DNA from: Hyphomicrobium sp. | GTDB taxonomy: Bacteria; Pseudomonadota; Alphaproteobacteria; Rhizobiales; Hyphomicrobiaceae | DNA: 46,773 nucleotides | Direction of reading: 5' to 3' | Assembly: GCA_025351425.1 (NCBI GenBank) | Contig: JANXVY010000037.1 | Span: 1-46,773, forward strand | In this document: piece by piece, positions 35,988-45,256 of the stretch | Layout of the letters: each line of letters opens with the position of its first letter | Numbering within the stretch: position 1 is the first letter of the stretch | Position numbers and translations under genes: made by a program | The notes under the pieces: generated by a model | Database searches by the model: none | Told to the model about the DNA's origin: nothing | What the model saw: the letters and a program-made list of their open reading frames with translations, nothing else

Positions 35988-38222
35988 TCAGCCCGACGGA
36001 TCAGATTTGGTGAGCACGACGCCGGACAACCGGTCCCGCGCTAGTTCGAAGTGCCGCGAGGCCGCCTCGAGGGCGGCCGCGTCCGTTTGGCCCGCACGGG
36101 CAACCAGCAGCACTTCGTTGGCGCATGGCAGCACGACGTTGGCGGAATCGTCGTCCAACACGGCCCCGCCATCGAAAACGACCAGGTCGAAATCGCGCGC
36201 GAGCGCGTTCAGTCCCTTCTGCAGACGGGTCACCTGCGACGTGCGAAGGCGGCGCAGGTCGGCCAGACCGATCGGCAGAATGGCAACGCCGGAAACAGGA
36301 TCGCGCGTAAGGATGGAGGCAAGATCCAACTTGTCGTCGAGTACGACGGCGCGGTCCTCTGGCACGGGAGCGGCAAACGCCGCCGCCAGCGCCGTATCGG
36401 TTGAGGCCGCATCCACCAGCAGCACCCGGTCGCCGAGTGCGCCAGCCGCCATCGCAAGCGAGAGCGCTAACGAACTCCCCCCACTGCCCGCATGCGGCGT
36501 CACCACCAACACACTGTGAGGAATATATCCGCCAGCCCCGTTTCGGATCAGGGACAGGAGAGACAACGTGGCTTTTCTGTAGGCGGCTTCCTCAGGCGAC
36601 CGCGCAGCCTCGATCGCGCGAACAAGAGGCCCGAAACGCGACAGCTCGATCGGGCGGCGCAGAGCAGAACCCGGTAGCCCGCTGATCTTGCCGCCGCGCG
36701 GCTTGAAAAGTGGAAGTGCAGCCAGCGTCCGCAACCCGGTGCGGCTGCCGATATCCATTGGCGAACGAAGGCTCGTATCGAAATGATCGAGCATCAACGC
36801 GCGGGCAATGCCGCAGGCAAGGCCTCCCAACAGGCCCAGCGCGAGAATGAAAGCGGGAACCGGCTTAGTCGGACGGGTGGGAACGGATGGCGGCGAAATC
36901 ATGCGAGCATCGGGCGCGCTGATCTTCTGCTGTTCGTCCGTCTCCTTGGAACGCGCAAGAAACACCCGCATGAGTTCTCGGCTCGCGGCCACTTCCTGTT
37001 CAAGTTCGCGCTGCTTGATCTGCGCGGTGTTCGTGCGCCCGACTTCCGCCTTGGCCGCATCGAGCACCTTGGTCAGCTCCCGCTCGCGGCTGGTCGAGAC
37101 CTGGAAATCTGCCTTCGCGTTATTGGCGAGCCTGTGCAACTCGGCCGCGATTTGCGCGTTGAGCGCGTTGACCTGCGAGCGGATATCGATGAGTACCGGA
37201 TGGCGCGGCATTAGCTGCGAGGCGAGCGAGGCTTCGCGCCTCGCGACTTGGGCCAGTTGCTCCCGGAGCCGCTGCACCAGCGCCGTCTTGCTGGGGTCGG
37301 TGATGACATCGGGATTGCCGGTCTTGGCGGCAGCCGACACCTCGTCGAGCCGCGCCTTTGATTCGGCCGCCTGTGTGCGGGCGTTGATAAGTTCGCTGTT
37401 GAGCCGCGTCAGTTGTTGTTCGCCGACCGTGCCCCCTTCCGAGGTCAAGATCCGGTTCGCCTTGCGGAACTCGTCGACCCGGGTTTCCGCCCGTCTCACC
37501 TGTTCGCGCAATTCGCCGAGCCGGCTGTCGATGAGCGCATTGGCGCGCTGGGCTTCATCCGATTTTGCGCTCGTCTGGTCGGCGAGGTAGGCATCGACGA
37601 TGCCCTGGGTGATGCGCGCAGCCTTCACGGGCGTCGCCGATGTCGCTTCGATCTCGACCACGTAGGTCTTTTGCGCCCGCTTCACGGCAACCCTCTGCGC
37701 GAGGCTCGCAAGTGCCAAGGCCGAGGGCTCGACGGCCGGACGCGTCATGCCGAGCCGGGCCTTGATCCGCGCGCTAAACCCTTCGGTTGGCAATGGTGCG
37801 AATTCAGGGTCTTGATCGAGCTTTAAAGCCGTTACCACGCGGCTCAACACGGTATCCGAACGAATGATGGCGACTTGGCTTTCGAGCAGCGCAAGGTCGG
37901 TGCCAAGTCCACCTTGGCTTGTATCTTCAGACACGATCTTCTTGGGGCGGGGATCGATGAACAGGGTCGTGCTCGCCGAATACGTCGGCGGGGTAACCAG
38001 CAGGTAGAGAACCGCTAGCGCGAGAGAGCCGATGGTGATCAATGCGATGCTGGGCCAGCGGCGGACGAGGATACGCCCCAGACCCGAAAGGTCGGTGTTG
38101 CTCGCCCGCGCTGGACCCCCACCGAGCGGTAGAGGAGCCGCGGCTTGGGAAGATGCGCCAGGCGCTCGCCGCGACGGCGCACCTGCTTCGTGCGCAGGAG
38201 GCCGGATAGTTCGTTGTACCAT
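35988..38222 (-). CDS. Wzz/Wzc-type polysaccharide co-polymerase with degenerate tyrosine-kinase domain
   Basis: The 744-residue protein has an N-terminal Wzz domain with a first membrane helix (IALITIGSLALAVLYLLVT), a large periplasmic coiled-coil region (about residues 180-430), and a second membrane helix (FILALGLLGGLACGIARAL). The C-terminal BY-kinase-like ATPase domain follows. In that domain the Walker A region reads TPHAGSGGSSLAL: the lysine of GxGK[ST] is replaced by Gly. Walker A' (VLLVDA) and B (DLVVFDGG) are recognisable. No C-terminal Tyr cluster is present. It probably controls chain length or export but is unlikely to autophosphorylate. The ATG at 38222 is chosen; a longer frame would overlap the divergent transferase gene. 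Confidence 0.9.
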   Translation of the reverse strand: MVQRTIRPPAHEAGAPSRRAPGASSQAAAPLPLGGGPARASNTDLSGLGRILVRRWPSIALITIGSLALAVLYLLVTPPTYSASTTLFIDPRPKKIVSEDTSQGGLGTDLALLESQVAIIRSDTVLSRVVTALKLDQDPEFAPLPTEGFSARIKARLGMTRPAVEPSALALASLAQRVAVKRAQKTYVVEIEATSATPVKAARITQGIVDAYLADQTSAKSDEAQRANALIDSRLGELREQVRRAETRVDEFRKANRILTSEGGTVGEQQLTRLNSELINARTQAAESKARLDEVSAAAKTGNPDVITDPSKTALVQRLREQLAQVARREASLASQLMPRHPVLIDIRSQVNALNAQIAAELHRLANNAKADFQVSTSRERELTKVLDAAKAEVGRTNTAQIKQRELEQEVAASRELMRVFLARSKETDEQQKISAPDARMISPPSVPTRPTKPVPAFILALGLLGGLACGIARALMLDHFDTSLRSPMDIGSRTGLRTLAALPLFKPRGGKISGLPGSALRRPIELSRFGPLVRAIEAARSPEEAAYRKATLSLLSLIRNGAGGYIPHSVLVVTPHAGSGGSSLALSLAMAAGALGDRVLLVDAASTDTALAAAFAAPVPEDRAVVLDDKLDLASILTRDPVSGVAILPIGLADLRRLRTSQVTRLQKGLNALARDFDLVVFDGGAVLDDDSANVVLPCANEVLLVARAGQTDAAALEAASRHFELARDRLSGVVLTKSDPSG

Positions 38223-38475
38223 TTTTGAGCGTCCTGACGACCGGAAATTAACGGAGCCGGACAACGCACTGTTTGCTCGCGAAAAGACGATCATCCCAAT
38301 TGTCCTTAGAGTGTCGGCGAGGCTGGCGCGGGGTGCGCCTGTAGCTTCGACGAGTGAGGCTGCAAGCCCCGTGCCGGACGAAACGGCGCTGGCGTACCAT
38401 TCCCTCCAAAGGGGCGGATGCCGCACCTCACAACTCCCGGGGCTACCCGGCATGGGTTCTGCATAGCCTGCCCCA

Positions 38476-39933
38476 ATGGACGGCACTGGGAGTGGTCATC
38501 GCGTGATGTATGAGATCGGCACCGCGCAAGAGCGCGAAACTTCGACCCGCAAATGGGTCATGGGCCGGATGGGCTTGTCGTTAGCGTTCCTGGCGCTCGA
38601 AGCGCTGGTCATTGTCAGCGTCGCATTGGCGACGGGCATCGCCTATCACTTGTGGGTCTATGGCGAAGCCGGAGAAATCGCCAACTACGCAGCGGTCGGT
38701 GCTTCGATGTCGGTTCTGTTCACCCTGCCGTTGCTGTTCAGCGACGGCTACAGATTTGAGAACTTCCAGGAGGGCAAGCGGACCGCCGCCCGCACCTTCC
38801 TGATGTGGAACTACGCGTTCCTCTGCCTTGCTTTCCTCGGGCTCCTGACCAAAACGACAGGTCTCTTCTCGCGCGCCTGGTTGATGGCCTTCTACATTTC
38901 CGGCTTCGCAGTGCTGATCGCACTGGACGAGATCGTGGCTCGCCTTCTGAAAGCGGCAATGGCGAACGGCCGCGTTGCAAACCGGCGAATAATGCTAATC
39001 GGTGCCGAAGACGAGATAAGGTCCATGACGGAAGCCGTGGAAACGCCGCAGTCGGGCGTCCGTGTAGTGGCCGTGGTTAGCCTTCCCCGTCCTGACGCCG
39101 GGATGGCCGCGTTGGCTTTCCAGGCAATAGCTAAAGCGCGCGCCCTCGACGTCGACGATATTGTCATTCTGACCGACTGGTCACGCGGCGATCTGATCGA
39201 GGAACTGATCGAGGCCCTTATGGTGTTGCCGGTCTCGATCCACCTCGGTGCTTCCAGCGTCATCGGCCGATTTTCCGACGCTCGCATCGCCCGCTTCGGT
39301 ACAACGAGCGCTCTATCGCTGACGTATCCCCCGTTAAACCCTCTTCAGGCCGCGACCAAGCGCACGTTCGATATCCTTGCGTCCGGCCTCGCGCTCATTC
39401 TGCTAAGTCCGGCGTTCGTGTTGCTGGCCCTCCTCATTAAATGGGACAGCCCTGGCCCGGTCTTCTTCCGCCAGCGCCGGCGCGGCTACAACCTGCGGGA
39501 GTTCCGCATCTTGAAATTCCGCACCATGACGACGCTCGACGATGGCGACGTGATCAAGCAGGCCACGAAGGGCGACGCGCGTGTGACAAGGCTCGGCGAG
39601 TTCCTGCGCAGCAGCAATCTGGACGAACTGCCCCAGCTCATAAATGTTTTGACAGGCGAGATGTCGATTGTCGGACCCCGCCCCCATGCGGTCGCCCACG
39701 ACCGCCTGTTTGAAACCCGCATCGCCAAGTACGGCCGCCGCCTTAACGTCCGGCCCGGTATCACAGGTTGGGCCCAGGTGAATGGCCTGCGCGGCCCCAC
39801 GGAAACCGACGACGCCATGCGCGAACGTGTGGAGCACGACCTGTATTACATCGACAACTGGTCCCCCGCCCTCGACGCGTACGTAATCGTCGCCACTCTC
39901 CTTTCGCGCAAGGCGTTTCGAAACGCCCTGTGA
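38476..39933 (+). CDS. Undecaprenyl-phosphate sugar-1-phosphate transferase (WcaJ/ExoY/HfsE type)
   Basis: The 485-residue polyisoprenyl-phosphate hexose-1-phosphate transferase has four N-terminal membrane segments, a central Rossmann-like domain ([15 protein letters not shown]), a fifth hydrophobic hairpin ([15 protein letters not shown]) and the catalytic domain. The latter shows [45 protein letters not shown] and [15 protein letters not shown]. It starts repeat-unit synthesis on the lipid carrier. It is divergent from the Wzc-like gene with a 253-base gap that must hold promoters for both. The ATG at 38476 lacks a clear ribosome-binding site; an ATG ten codons later is an alternative. Confidence 0.93.
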   Translation: MDGTGSGHRVMYEIGTAQERETSTRKWVMGRMGLSLAFLALEALVIVSVALATGIAYHLWVYGEAGEIANYAAVGASMSVLFTLPLLFSDGYRFENFQEGKRTAARTFLMWNYAFLCLAFLGLLTKTTGLFSRAWLMAFYISGFAVLIALDEIVARLLKAAMANGRVANRRIMLIGAEDEIRSMTEAVETPQSGVRVVAVVSLPRPDAGMAALAFQAIAKARALDVDDIVILTDWSRGDLIEELIEALMVLPVSIHLGASSVIGRFSDARIARFGTTSALSLTYPPLNPLQAATKRTFDILASGLALILLSPAFVLLALLIKWDSPGPVFFRQRRRGYNLREFRILKFRTMTTLDDGDVIKQATKGDARVTRLGEFLRSSNLDELPQLINVLTGEMSIVGPRPHAVAHDRLFETRIAKYGRRLNVRPGITGWAQVNGLRGPTETDDAMRERVEHDLYYIDNWSPALDAYVIVATLLSRKAFRNAL

Positions 39934-40045
39934 CGGCCTGGCAACCATTTGCGACGCATTTCTGGTAACCTTTCTGGCACGGAAGGGTTTTGTAACCGAT
40001 TCCCGCTAGGATCAGCTCCTGAACACGCCTCAAAAGGATCAGACG

Positions 40046-40435
40046 ATGCGCATGAACGGTTGGCTTGCCCTCGCAGTCGCGATGGGCGGTTTGGGCTTCG
40101 CCAGCTCAGCTCAGGCTTCAGACCGCGACCGTGCCGACGCTCCGGCGGGATGGAAGGGTCATCAGGCCGTCCGCCATTGGGTCTATTACCCCCGCTATCG
40201 CCATCACTATTACACCAACGGCCAGACCGACCCCTTTGGATACGATTACACGGCCAACGGCTATTATCCCTACTACAACTCGGGCTATTGGAAAGCGCGC
40301 CGCGACGTGCCACTACAGCGCGCCCACTTCACGCCGCCTAAGTACTACCCCGCCTGGGGCGCCAACCGCAAAATCTGGCACCACTACGAATGGCACGCCA
40401 AGCACCACGGTCGCCACGATCACAGCCAGTGGTAA
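40046..40435 (+). CDS. Secreted Tyr/His-rich hypothetical protein
   Basis: The 129-residue product has a signal peptide (MRMNGWLALAVAMGG, cleavage near AQA-SD). The mature part is unusually rich in Tyr, His and Trp (HWVYYPRYRHHYYTNG; GYYPYYNSGYW; IWHHYEWHAKHHGRHDH). There is an AAGGA ribosome-binding site. I recognise no family. The His-rich C-terminus could bind metal, but this is inference from composition. It follows the sugar transferase gene by 112 bases and is probably transcribed separately. Confidence 0.7.
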   Translation: MRMNGWLALAVAMGGLGFASSAQASDRDRADAPAGWKGHQAVRHWVYYPRYRHHYYTNGQTDPFGYDYTANGYYPYYNSGYWKARRDVPLQRAHFTPPKYYPAWGANRKIWHHYEWHAKHHGRHDHSQW

Positions 40436-40604
40436 CCGTCGGCAACCGCGCCACAATTGGCTGAGATCGTGTTCAGGTCACATTCATCTGATGTGAGTCA
40501 AAGTCCACGCAAGTAAGGCCAATCTCAGCGCGGGCCTCAATAGCGGTTTTCAACTGCCGCGCAGCTTTCAATTGCCGCTAAGCGCGGCCTGTTGGAGAAT
40601 CCCG

Positions 40605-40919
40605 ATGTTCAAGAAACTCACCTCACTCACGATGGCCCTCATGACCATGCTGACCCTATCGCTGGCAACCGTCCAGCCCGCAGCCGCTCATGATGGCCGT
40701 GGCATTGGCGTCGGCATCGCCGCCGGCATCATCGGCCTTGGCATTCTCGGCGCGACCGCCCATGCCCGCGATCGCGACGCCTATTACGCCAACGGCGGCT
40801 GCTATAAAGGACCCGAGCGCTGTGGCTGGTCAGACCGCCGCTGCTTTGAAAACCGTTATGGCGACACGGTCTGCCGCGGCGGCGTCTATCGCTGCTGGCG
40901 TCCCACGATCTGCGAGTAA
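40605..40919 (+). CDS. Small secreted cysteine-rich protein
   Basis: The 104-residue product has a signal peptide (MFKKLTSLTMALMTMLTLSL, cleavage after PAAA), a glycine-rich hydrophobic segment (GIGVGIAAGIIGLGILGA), and a C-terminal domain with six cysteines (GGCYKGPERCGW, RRCFENRYGDTVCRGG, YRCWRPTIC). This layout, a Gly-rich span followed by a Cys-rich tail, recurs in small rhizobial envelope proteins of unknown role. The start is chosen for its GGAG site. A strong terminator follows. Confidence 0.75.
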   Translation: MFKKLTSLTMALMTMLTLSLATVQPAAAHDGRGIGVGIAAGIIGLGILGATAHARDRDAYYANGGCYKGPERCGWSDRRCFENRYGDTVCRGGVYRCWRPTICE

Positions 40920-40942
40920 GGCTGACGAACTGGAAATTTGAT

Positions 40943-40975
40943 GGGGTGTGCGGTCTGGGCTGCACACCCCTTTTT
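40943..40975 (+). terminator. Intrinsic terminator
   Basis: A 9-bp perfect stem GGGGTGTGC/GCACACCCC (40943-40951 with 40962-40970) is followed by five T. It lies 23 bases after the cysteine-rich protein gene. On the opposite strand it could also stop rlmB transcription, but a T-run is missing there. Confidence 0.85.
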
Positions 40976-40991
40976 CGATATCGGCCCAGCG

Positions 40992-41798
40992 CTACTTTCC
41001 ACGCCGCCGCATGGCCGCCAGATGCAGCGCGATCGCCGCCGCGTTCGACACGTTCAGGCTATCGAGCGCGCCGCCGGTTGCGATCTTGACCAGCTTGTCG
41101 GACGTCTCCCGCGTCAGCTGCCGCAGGCCCTTGCCTTCGGCGCCCAGCACGAGAGCGACCGCCCCAGTCAGCGGCTCGTCTTCGAGTAAGGTTTCAGCCT
41201 CTCCGTCGAGCGCCAGGATCGTGAAGCCCGCGTCGCGCAATTCCGTTAACGCGCGGGCGAGGTTCCCGGCCAGAACCACCGGAACGAGTTCGAGCGCTCC
41301 CGACGCCGACTTGGCGAGCGTACCATTGAGCGGCGGACTATGCCGCCGGTGCATGACGACACCCGCTGCACCAAACACGGCCGCCGATCGCAACACCGCG
41401 CCAACGTTATGGGGGTCGGTCACCTGATCGAGCACGATAAGCGGCCCTCCCCCACCGGCTGCAATTTCGGCGAGGTCCGCAAGCACCGGTTCTTCTAGCA
41501 GCTCCGTTTCCAGCATCACGCCCTGATGGACCGTATCGGGGCCTAGCAGCCGGTCGAGATCCCTCGGTGTAACCCGTTCGGGGGCGACGCCGCGCTTGGA
41601 GACGAGCGCCGCCAGCTTGTTTTCGGCGTTTTCCGTCATCAGCAGCTTATTGATGGACCGGTTCTCGTTGGCGAGCGCTGCTTCGACAGCGTGGAGGCCA
41701 AACAGCCGCACCGTGTCGTCGTCCTCGCGCGGCGAGCGGGGGCGCGGCTTGAAACCGGTCGGACGTTTCTTGTCGGTCTTATCGAAGGGGCGGGACAT
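40992..41798 (-). CDS. rlmB: 23S rRNA (guanosine(2251)-2'-O)-methyltransferase RlmB-like, SpoU family
   Basis: From the chosen ATG the product is 268 residues. It has a basic N-terminal tail, a substrate-binding domain (RLFGLHAVEAALAN) and a SPOUT knot with motif 1 DPHNVGAVLRSAAVFGA, motif 2 VLGAEGKGLRQL and motif 3 LDSLNVSNAAAIALH. It 2'-O-methylates rRNA, by family most likely G2251; other SpoU specificities cannot be excluded. An upstream ATG (41870) with a short AAGG site would add 24 residues of uncertain value. Confidence 0.9.
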   Translation of the reverse strand: MSRPFDKTDKKRPTGFKPRPRSPREDDDTVRLFGLHAVEAALANENRSINKLLMTENAENKLAALVSKRGVAPERVTPRDLDRLLGPDTVHQGVMLETELLEEPVLADLAEIAAGGGGPLIVLDQVTDPHNVGAVLRSAAVFGAAGVVMHRRHSPPLNGTLAKSASGALELVPVVLAGNLARALTELRDAGFTILALDGEAETLLEDEPLTGAVALVLGAEGKGLRQLTRETSDKLVKIATGGALDSLNVSNAAAIALHLAAMRRRGK

Positions 41799-41960
41799 GG
41801 TTGTCTGGGGGCTCTTGAAGGTGGAAACTGGCAGCGGAAGGCTGTAGCGCGGTTCTTTTGCAATTGACATGGCCTTATGCGCTGATCATAAAGCCCGCTC
41901 GCACGACGGCCGCACCATACGGGCGTTTTGTTTGGGTTGGCGTTCGCGCTGGTCCCGGAT

Positions 41961-42045
41961 GGGGGAATGTCCCGAGCGGCAAAGGGGGGGGACTGTAAAT
42001 CCCCTGGCTACGCCTTCGTAGGTTCGAGTCCTACTTCCCCCACCA
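41961..42045 (+). tRNA. tRNA-Tyr (anticodon GTA)
   Basis: The 85-nt type II tRNA has acceptor stem GGGGGAA/TTCCCCC, encoded CCA, an anticodon loop with GTA (ACTGTAAAT), a long variable arm and the T arm GGTTCGAGTCC. It is the first of two tandem tRNA genes. Confidence 0.96.
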
Positions 42046-42128
42046 TTCTTCTGGCCGCGTGCATAGGAATAATTGGGGCTGTTTTGGTCTCCACGGCGCG
42101 CGCAAACACGTGTATGAGTATGCCGGTC

Positions 42129-42202
42129 GCGGGTGTAGCTCAATGGTAGAGCAGCAGCCTTCCAAGCTGAATACGAGGGTTCGATTCCCTTCACCCGCTC
42201 CA
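42129..42202 (+). tRNA. tRNA-Gly (anticodon TCC)
   Basis: The 74-nt cloverleaf has acceptor stem GCGGGTG/CACCCGC, encoded CCA, D arm AGCTCAATGGTAGAGC, anticodon loop CTTCCAA with TCC, and T arm GGGTTCGATTCCC. It follows tRNA-Tyr by 83 bases. In many Proteobacteria this pair precedes another tRNA and tuf, but no tuf follows here. Confidence 0.96.
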
Positions 42203-42547
42203 GTTTGTTTTTGTACATCGGATCATTAACAAAGAAGCTGCGAACGCGTTCACCTTGGGGCGCTTCGAGACGTTTACCCGTTGCGTGAGCTTGCTTGGCT
42301 TCACGTGCCTACAAATCGGCATCGCCTCCAAGTCTGAATGAGCGCGACCCGCACTCGCCTCGGCGGCGCAAGTGAACCCGGTCAGCTCCCGATCGACAGT
42401 TTGTGACCGTAGCTATCACTCCTTACGCGACGAGACCGTTGCTTCGTGCGCAAAACCAGCACACAGAAGCTGCGACACCGTTAGAACAGATCGCGGCCGA
42501 CGGGCGCCAGCAACCATCTATCCCACGCGAAGAGTACTCGAAATTCA
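42203..42547. other. Intergenic region after tRNA-Gly, nothing recognised
   Basis: In 345 bases I see no open frame with start signals, no strong hairpin with a T-run and no repeat. It must contain the promoter of the downstream dihydrouridine synthase gene. Confidence 0.4.
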
Positions 42548-43543
42548 ATGGAATCTCAATCGCATAGATTCTGCGTCGCCCCCATGATGGATTGGACGGA
42601 CCGCCACTGCCGGTTCTTCCACCGCCAGCTGACAAAACGCGCGCTGCTCTATACCGAGATGGTGACAGCCGAGGCGCTCCTGCACGGCAAGCGCGACCAG
42701 CTGTTGGGCTTTTCCGAAATCGAGCACCCGTTAGCACTGCAACTCGGCGGCTCCGACCCGGTAAGGTTGGCAGAAGCCGCCGCAATCGGCGAGGCTTGCG
42801 GGTACGACGAAATCAATCTCAACGTCGGCTGTCCTTCGGACCGTGTCCAATCCGGCCGCTTCGGCGCATGTTTGATGGCCGAGCCGGGGCTAGTCGCCGC
42901 CTGTGTGTTTGCCATGCAAGAGGCCGTGCGCATCCCAGTCACCGTCAAATGCCGCATCGGCATCGACGACCAGGATAGCGAAGCTGATTTCACCCGATTC
43001 ATCGCCACCGTCGCCGATGCCGGCTGCCGGGTTTTCATCGTCCACGCGCGCAAGGCCTGGCTGACGGGCCTCTCCCCCAAGGAAAATCGGGACATCCCAC
43101 CCCTTGATTACGCCCGGGTCTATCGTCTCAAGCGCGCCCGTCCGGACCTGACGATTGTCCTCAACGGCGGCATCGAGCGCAACGGCGATATCGCAACCCA
43201 TCTCGAGCTGCTCGATGGCGTAATGCTTGGCCGCGCCGCCTATCAGACGCCGCACGTGCTAGCGAGTGTCGATCAGGATTGGTTTGGCAAAACCGCGCCC
43301 CCCGTCAGCCGAGCGGAGGCTTTGCGGGCGCTCATCCCCTATGCAACCCAGCATATCGCGCGCGGCGGGCGGCTCAACAACATTACCCGCCACATCCTGG
43401 GGCTCTACCATGGCGTACCGGGCGGCCGCGCGTACCGTCGCTATTTGAGCGAAAACGCTGTCCGGGAAGGCGCAGGACCCGAAGTTCTGATGGAGGCCAT
43501 CGCGCGTGTCGAGCGCATCATCGCCCAGCGCGACGCCGCTTGA
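42548..43543 (+). CDS. dusA: tRNA-dihydrouridine synthase, DusA type
   Basis: The 331-residue flavoenzyme reduces uridines in the tRNA D-loop. It begins RFCVAPMMDWTDRHCR and carries INLNVGCPSDRVQSGRFGACLM with the catalytic Cys, VTVKCRIGIDD, VHARKAWLTGLSPKENR and NGGIERNGDI. The KAWLxGLSPKxNR stretch is characteristic of DusA rather than DusB or DusC. It converges with rplI, separated by a 10-bp hairpin. Confidence 0.94.
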   Translation: MESQSHRFCVAPMMDWTDRHCRFFHRQLTKRALLYTEMVTAEALLHGKRDQLLGFSEIEHPLALQLGGSDPVRLAEAAAIGEACGYDEINLNVGCPSDRVQSGRFGACLMAEPGLVAACVFAMQEAVRIPVTVKCRIGIDDQDSEADFTRFIATVADAGCRVFIVHARKAWLTGLSPKENRDIPPLDYARVYRLKRARPDLTIVLNGGIERNGDIATHLELLDGVMLGRAAYQTPHVLASVDQDWFGKTAPPVSRAEALRALIPYATQHIARGGRLNNITRHILGLYHGVPGGRAYRRYLSENAVREGAGPEVLMEAIARVERIIAQRDAA

Positions 43544-43548
43544 GAAAT

Positions 43549-43573
43549 AAGGCCGGACGCTAGGTCCGGCCTT
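43549..43573. terminator. Bidirectional-looking terminator between dusA and rplI
   Basis: A perfect 10-bp stem AAGGCCGGAC/GTCCGGCCTT with a five-base loop lies in the short gap between the convergent stop codons. On the minus strand it is followed by TTATTTC; on the plus strand only by a weak T stretch. It probably serves mainly the rpsF operon. Confidence 0.7.
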
Positions 43574-43590
43574 GGATTGTCGCTGTAATC

Positions 43591-44154
43591 TTACTGGGTG
43601 CCGGCGCGGTCGTCGGGCAGGCCGTCTTCGGGATTAAAGGTTTCGAGCACCAGCTTTTCTTCCTTCACGACCGTAACGTCTTCACCGGCAGCCTGACGGT
43701 TGGCTTCGTCGGCCGAGCGCGCGACGTTGAGCGTTACGTCGACGGAAACTTCGGGGTGCAGCTGGACCGTCACAGCGTGAACGCCCAGCGACTTGATTGG
43801 CGATGCTAGCACGATCTGGTTGCGGTCGATCTTGAAGCCGCCTTCGGTAATCGAATCGGCGATGTCGCGGGTCGAAACCGAACCGTACAGCTGGCCCGTA
43901 TCGCCGGCCTGACGGATGGCGACAAACGCCTTGCCCGCGAGCTTTTCGCCGATCGCTTCGGCTTCCTTCTTGAGCTCCAGGTTGTGCGCTTCGAGGTGCA
44001 CGCGCTGGGTTTCGAACTTCTCGCGATTTTCCTTGGTCGCGCGCAGCGCCTTATGTTGCGGCAGGAGGAAGTTGCGGGCGTAGCCGTCCTTTACGGTGAC
44101 GACATCGCCCATCTGGCCGAGGCGGCCGATACGCTGGAGGAGGATGACTTGCAT
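43591..44154 (-). CDS. rplI: 50S ribosomal protein L9
   Basis: The 187-residue product starts [32 protein letters not shown] (in part), has a long central helix ([20 protein letters not shown]) and a C-terminal RNA-binding domain ([12 protein letters not shown]). The last 40 residues (from [11 protein letters not shown]) exceed the E. coli length of about 149 and are acidic, as often in Alphaproteobacteria. It is the last gene of the rpsF-rpsR-DUF2232-rplI operon. The longer reading frame extending upstream is only a shadow of the DUF2232 gene. Confidence 0.97.
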   Translation of the reverse strand: MQVILLQRIGRLGQMGDVVTVKDGYARNFLLPQHKALRATKENREKFETQRVHLEAHNLELKKEAEAIGEKLAGKAFVAIRQAGDTGQLYGSVSTRDIADSITEGGFKIDRNQIVLASPIKSLGVHAVTVQLHPEVSVDVTLNVARSADEANRQAAGEDVTVVKEEKLVLETFNPEDGLPDDRAGTQ

Positions 44155-44174
44155 GGCAGTGACCTTTCTAGACG

Positions 44175-45146
44175 TTACGATTGTGATGATGAGGAAGCGG
44201 GAGGTACGGGTCCGCCCGGCAGCCGGCGCAGGGCGACGAAACTGTCGGTCAAACCAATCAGGGCAATCAGCAACGAGGCGCCGCTGTTGAAGACGAACAG
44301 CACCACGTAGAGCCCGGCCAGCGCGCCCCCGCGCCAGGAATATCCGCGGCAGTTGAAATGGAGGATGGCAAGCCCCAGCAGCACATAGACGGTATAGAAT
44401 GCCCCCGCATATCCCATGGCGACGAGCCTGCTCGTGCCGTCGAGAAACAGCGCCCCGGCCAGCGCAACTGCCAGCAACAGCGGCGTACCGGACGGCAATC
44501 TGAATCCGGCCAAGTCCGGCCAGGGCCGCGCGAGTTGCCCGCTCATCAAGGCGACGCGCGCCGCCACCCACTGGCACAGCAGGATGCAGCCCATCCAGAA
44601 CGCCGCCGAGATACTCGGCAGGATCTGCAACATGACGTCGGTAACTTTGGCGAGATCTGTCTCGCTGAGCGGCGCGCCGCCCGGCATCCCCGCGAACCCC
44701 GATTTCATCATGGCATCGACCGCCGCACGGATCGCCGCCCGCAACTTGTCGACATCGCCCGTCATGTAGAGCCCGAGTGCTACGACGCTCGCGCCCAGTG
44801 CTGCAGCGGCAAGCAGGAGGCGGCCGACCGGATACCATTCGATAGTTCCGTCCGGCAGATCACGATGGAGCAGCGCGAGATACACGAGCCCCGCCGCCGG
44901 AAAGGCCAGTGTTGCTGCGAACGCAAGCCCGGCGCCAACCGTCGTCAGCAGCGCCAGCAGCGCAGTTCCAGAACCAGCGGCGAGGAAGGCCGCGCGCGCG
45001 CCGTATGAATAACCGGCCAGCGCAATCGGCAACGTCACTAACGCCAGCAGCACCATCCGCGCCAGCGTCGGACCGGTGGTCGCGGACGCAAACACGATGG
45101 CTGCAATGAGCCCGGCGCCGAGCGCTATGGGGAGGTCTAGCCGCAT
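44175..45146 (-). CDS. DUF2232 family polytopic membrane protein
   Basis: The 323-residue protein has about eight hydrophobic segments with very few charges between them. Its place between rpsR and rplI is typical of the alphaproteobacterial DUF2232 (YybS-like) family, whose function is unknown. It contains [15 protein letters not shown] in an external loop and a last helix near [14 protein letters not shown]-type residues ([19 protein letters not shown]). It is separated from rpsR by about 110 bases with a hairpin and from rplI by 20 bases, so all four are probably in one operon with partial termination before it. Confidence 0.85.
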   Translation of the reverse strand: MRLDLPIALGAGLIAAIVFASATTGPTLARMVLLALVTLPIALAGYSYGARAAFLAAGSGTALLALLTTVGAGLAFAATLAFPAAGLVYLALLHRDLPDGTIEWYPVGRLLLAAAALGASVVALGLYMTGDVDKLRAAIRAAVDAMMKSGFAGMPGGAPLSETDLAKVTDVMLQILPSISAAFWMGCILLCQWVAARVALMSGQLARPWPDLAGFRLPSGTPLLLAVALAGALFLDGTSRLVAMGYAGAFYTVYVLLGLAILHFNCRGYSWRGGALAGLYVVLFVFNSGASLLIALIGLTDSFVALRRLPGGPVPPASSSSQS

Positions 45147-45214
45147 AATAACTTCTTCGCTGTCCCGCGGAGCCCGCGGTTAGAGACGGATGAGCCGTCC
45201 CAACCCTTCACGTG

Positions 45215-45243
45215 AAAACCGGCCGGAATGACACCCCGGCCGG
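45215..45243 (-). terminator. Attenuator-like terminator between rpsR and the DUF2232 gene
   Basis: On the minus strand, an 8-bp stem CCGGCCGG/CCGGCCGG with a nine-base loop is followed directly by TTTT. It lies in the middle of the operon, after rpsR and before DUF2232-rplI, so it may reduce transcription of the membrane protein relative to S6 and S18. Confidence 0.65.
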
Positions 45244-45256
45244 CAGTGACTACAAC

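Noticed and set aside
43591-44838. 415-codon minus-strand frame that fuses an N-terminal extension to L9
   Set aside because: The extension is an out-of-frame reading of the DUF2232 gene; L9 starts at its normal MQVILLQ with its own AAGG site.
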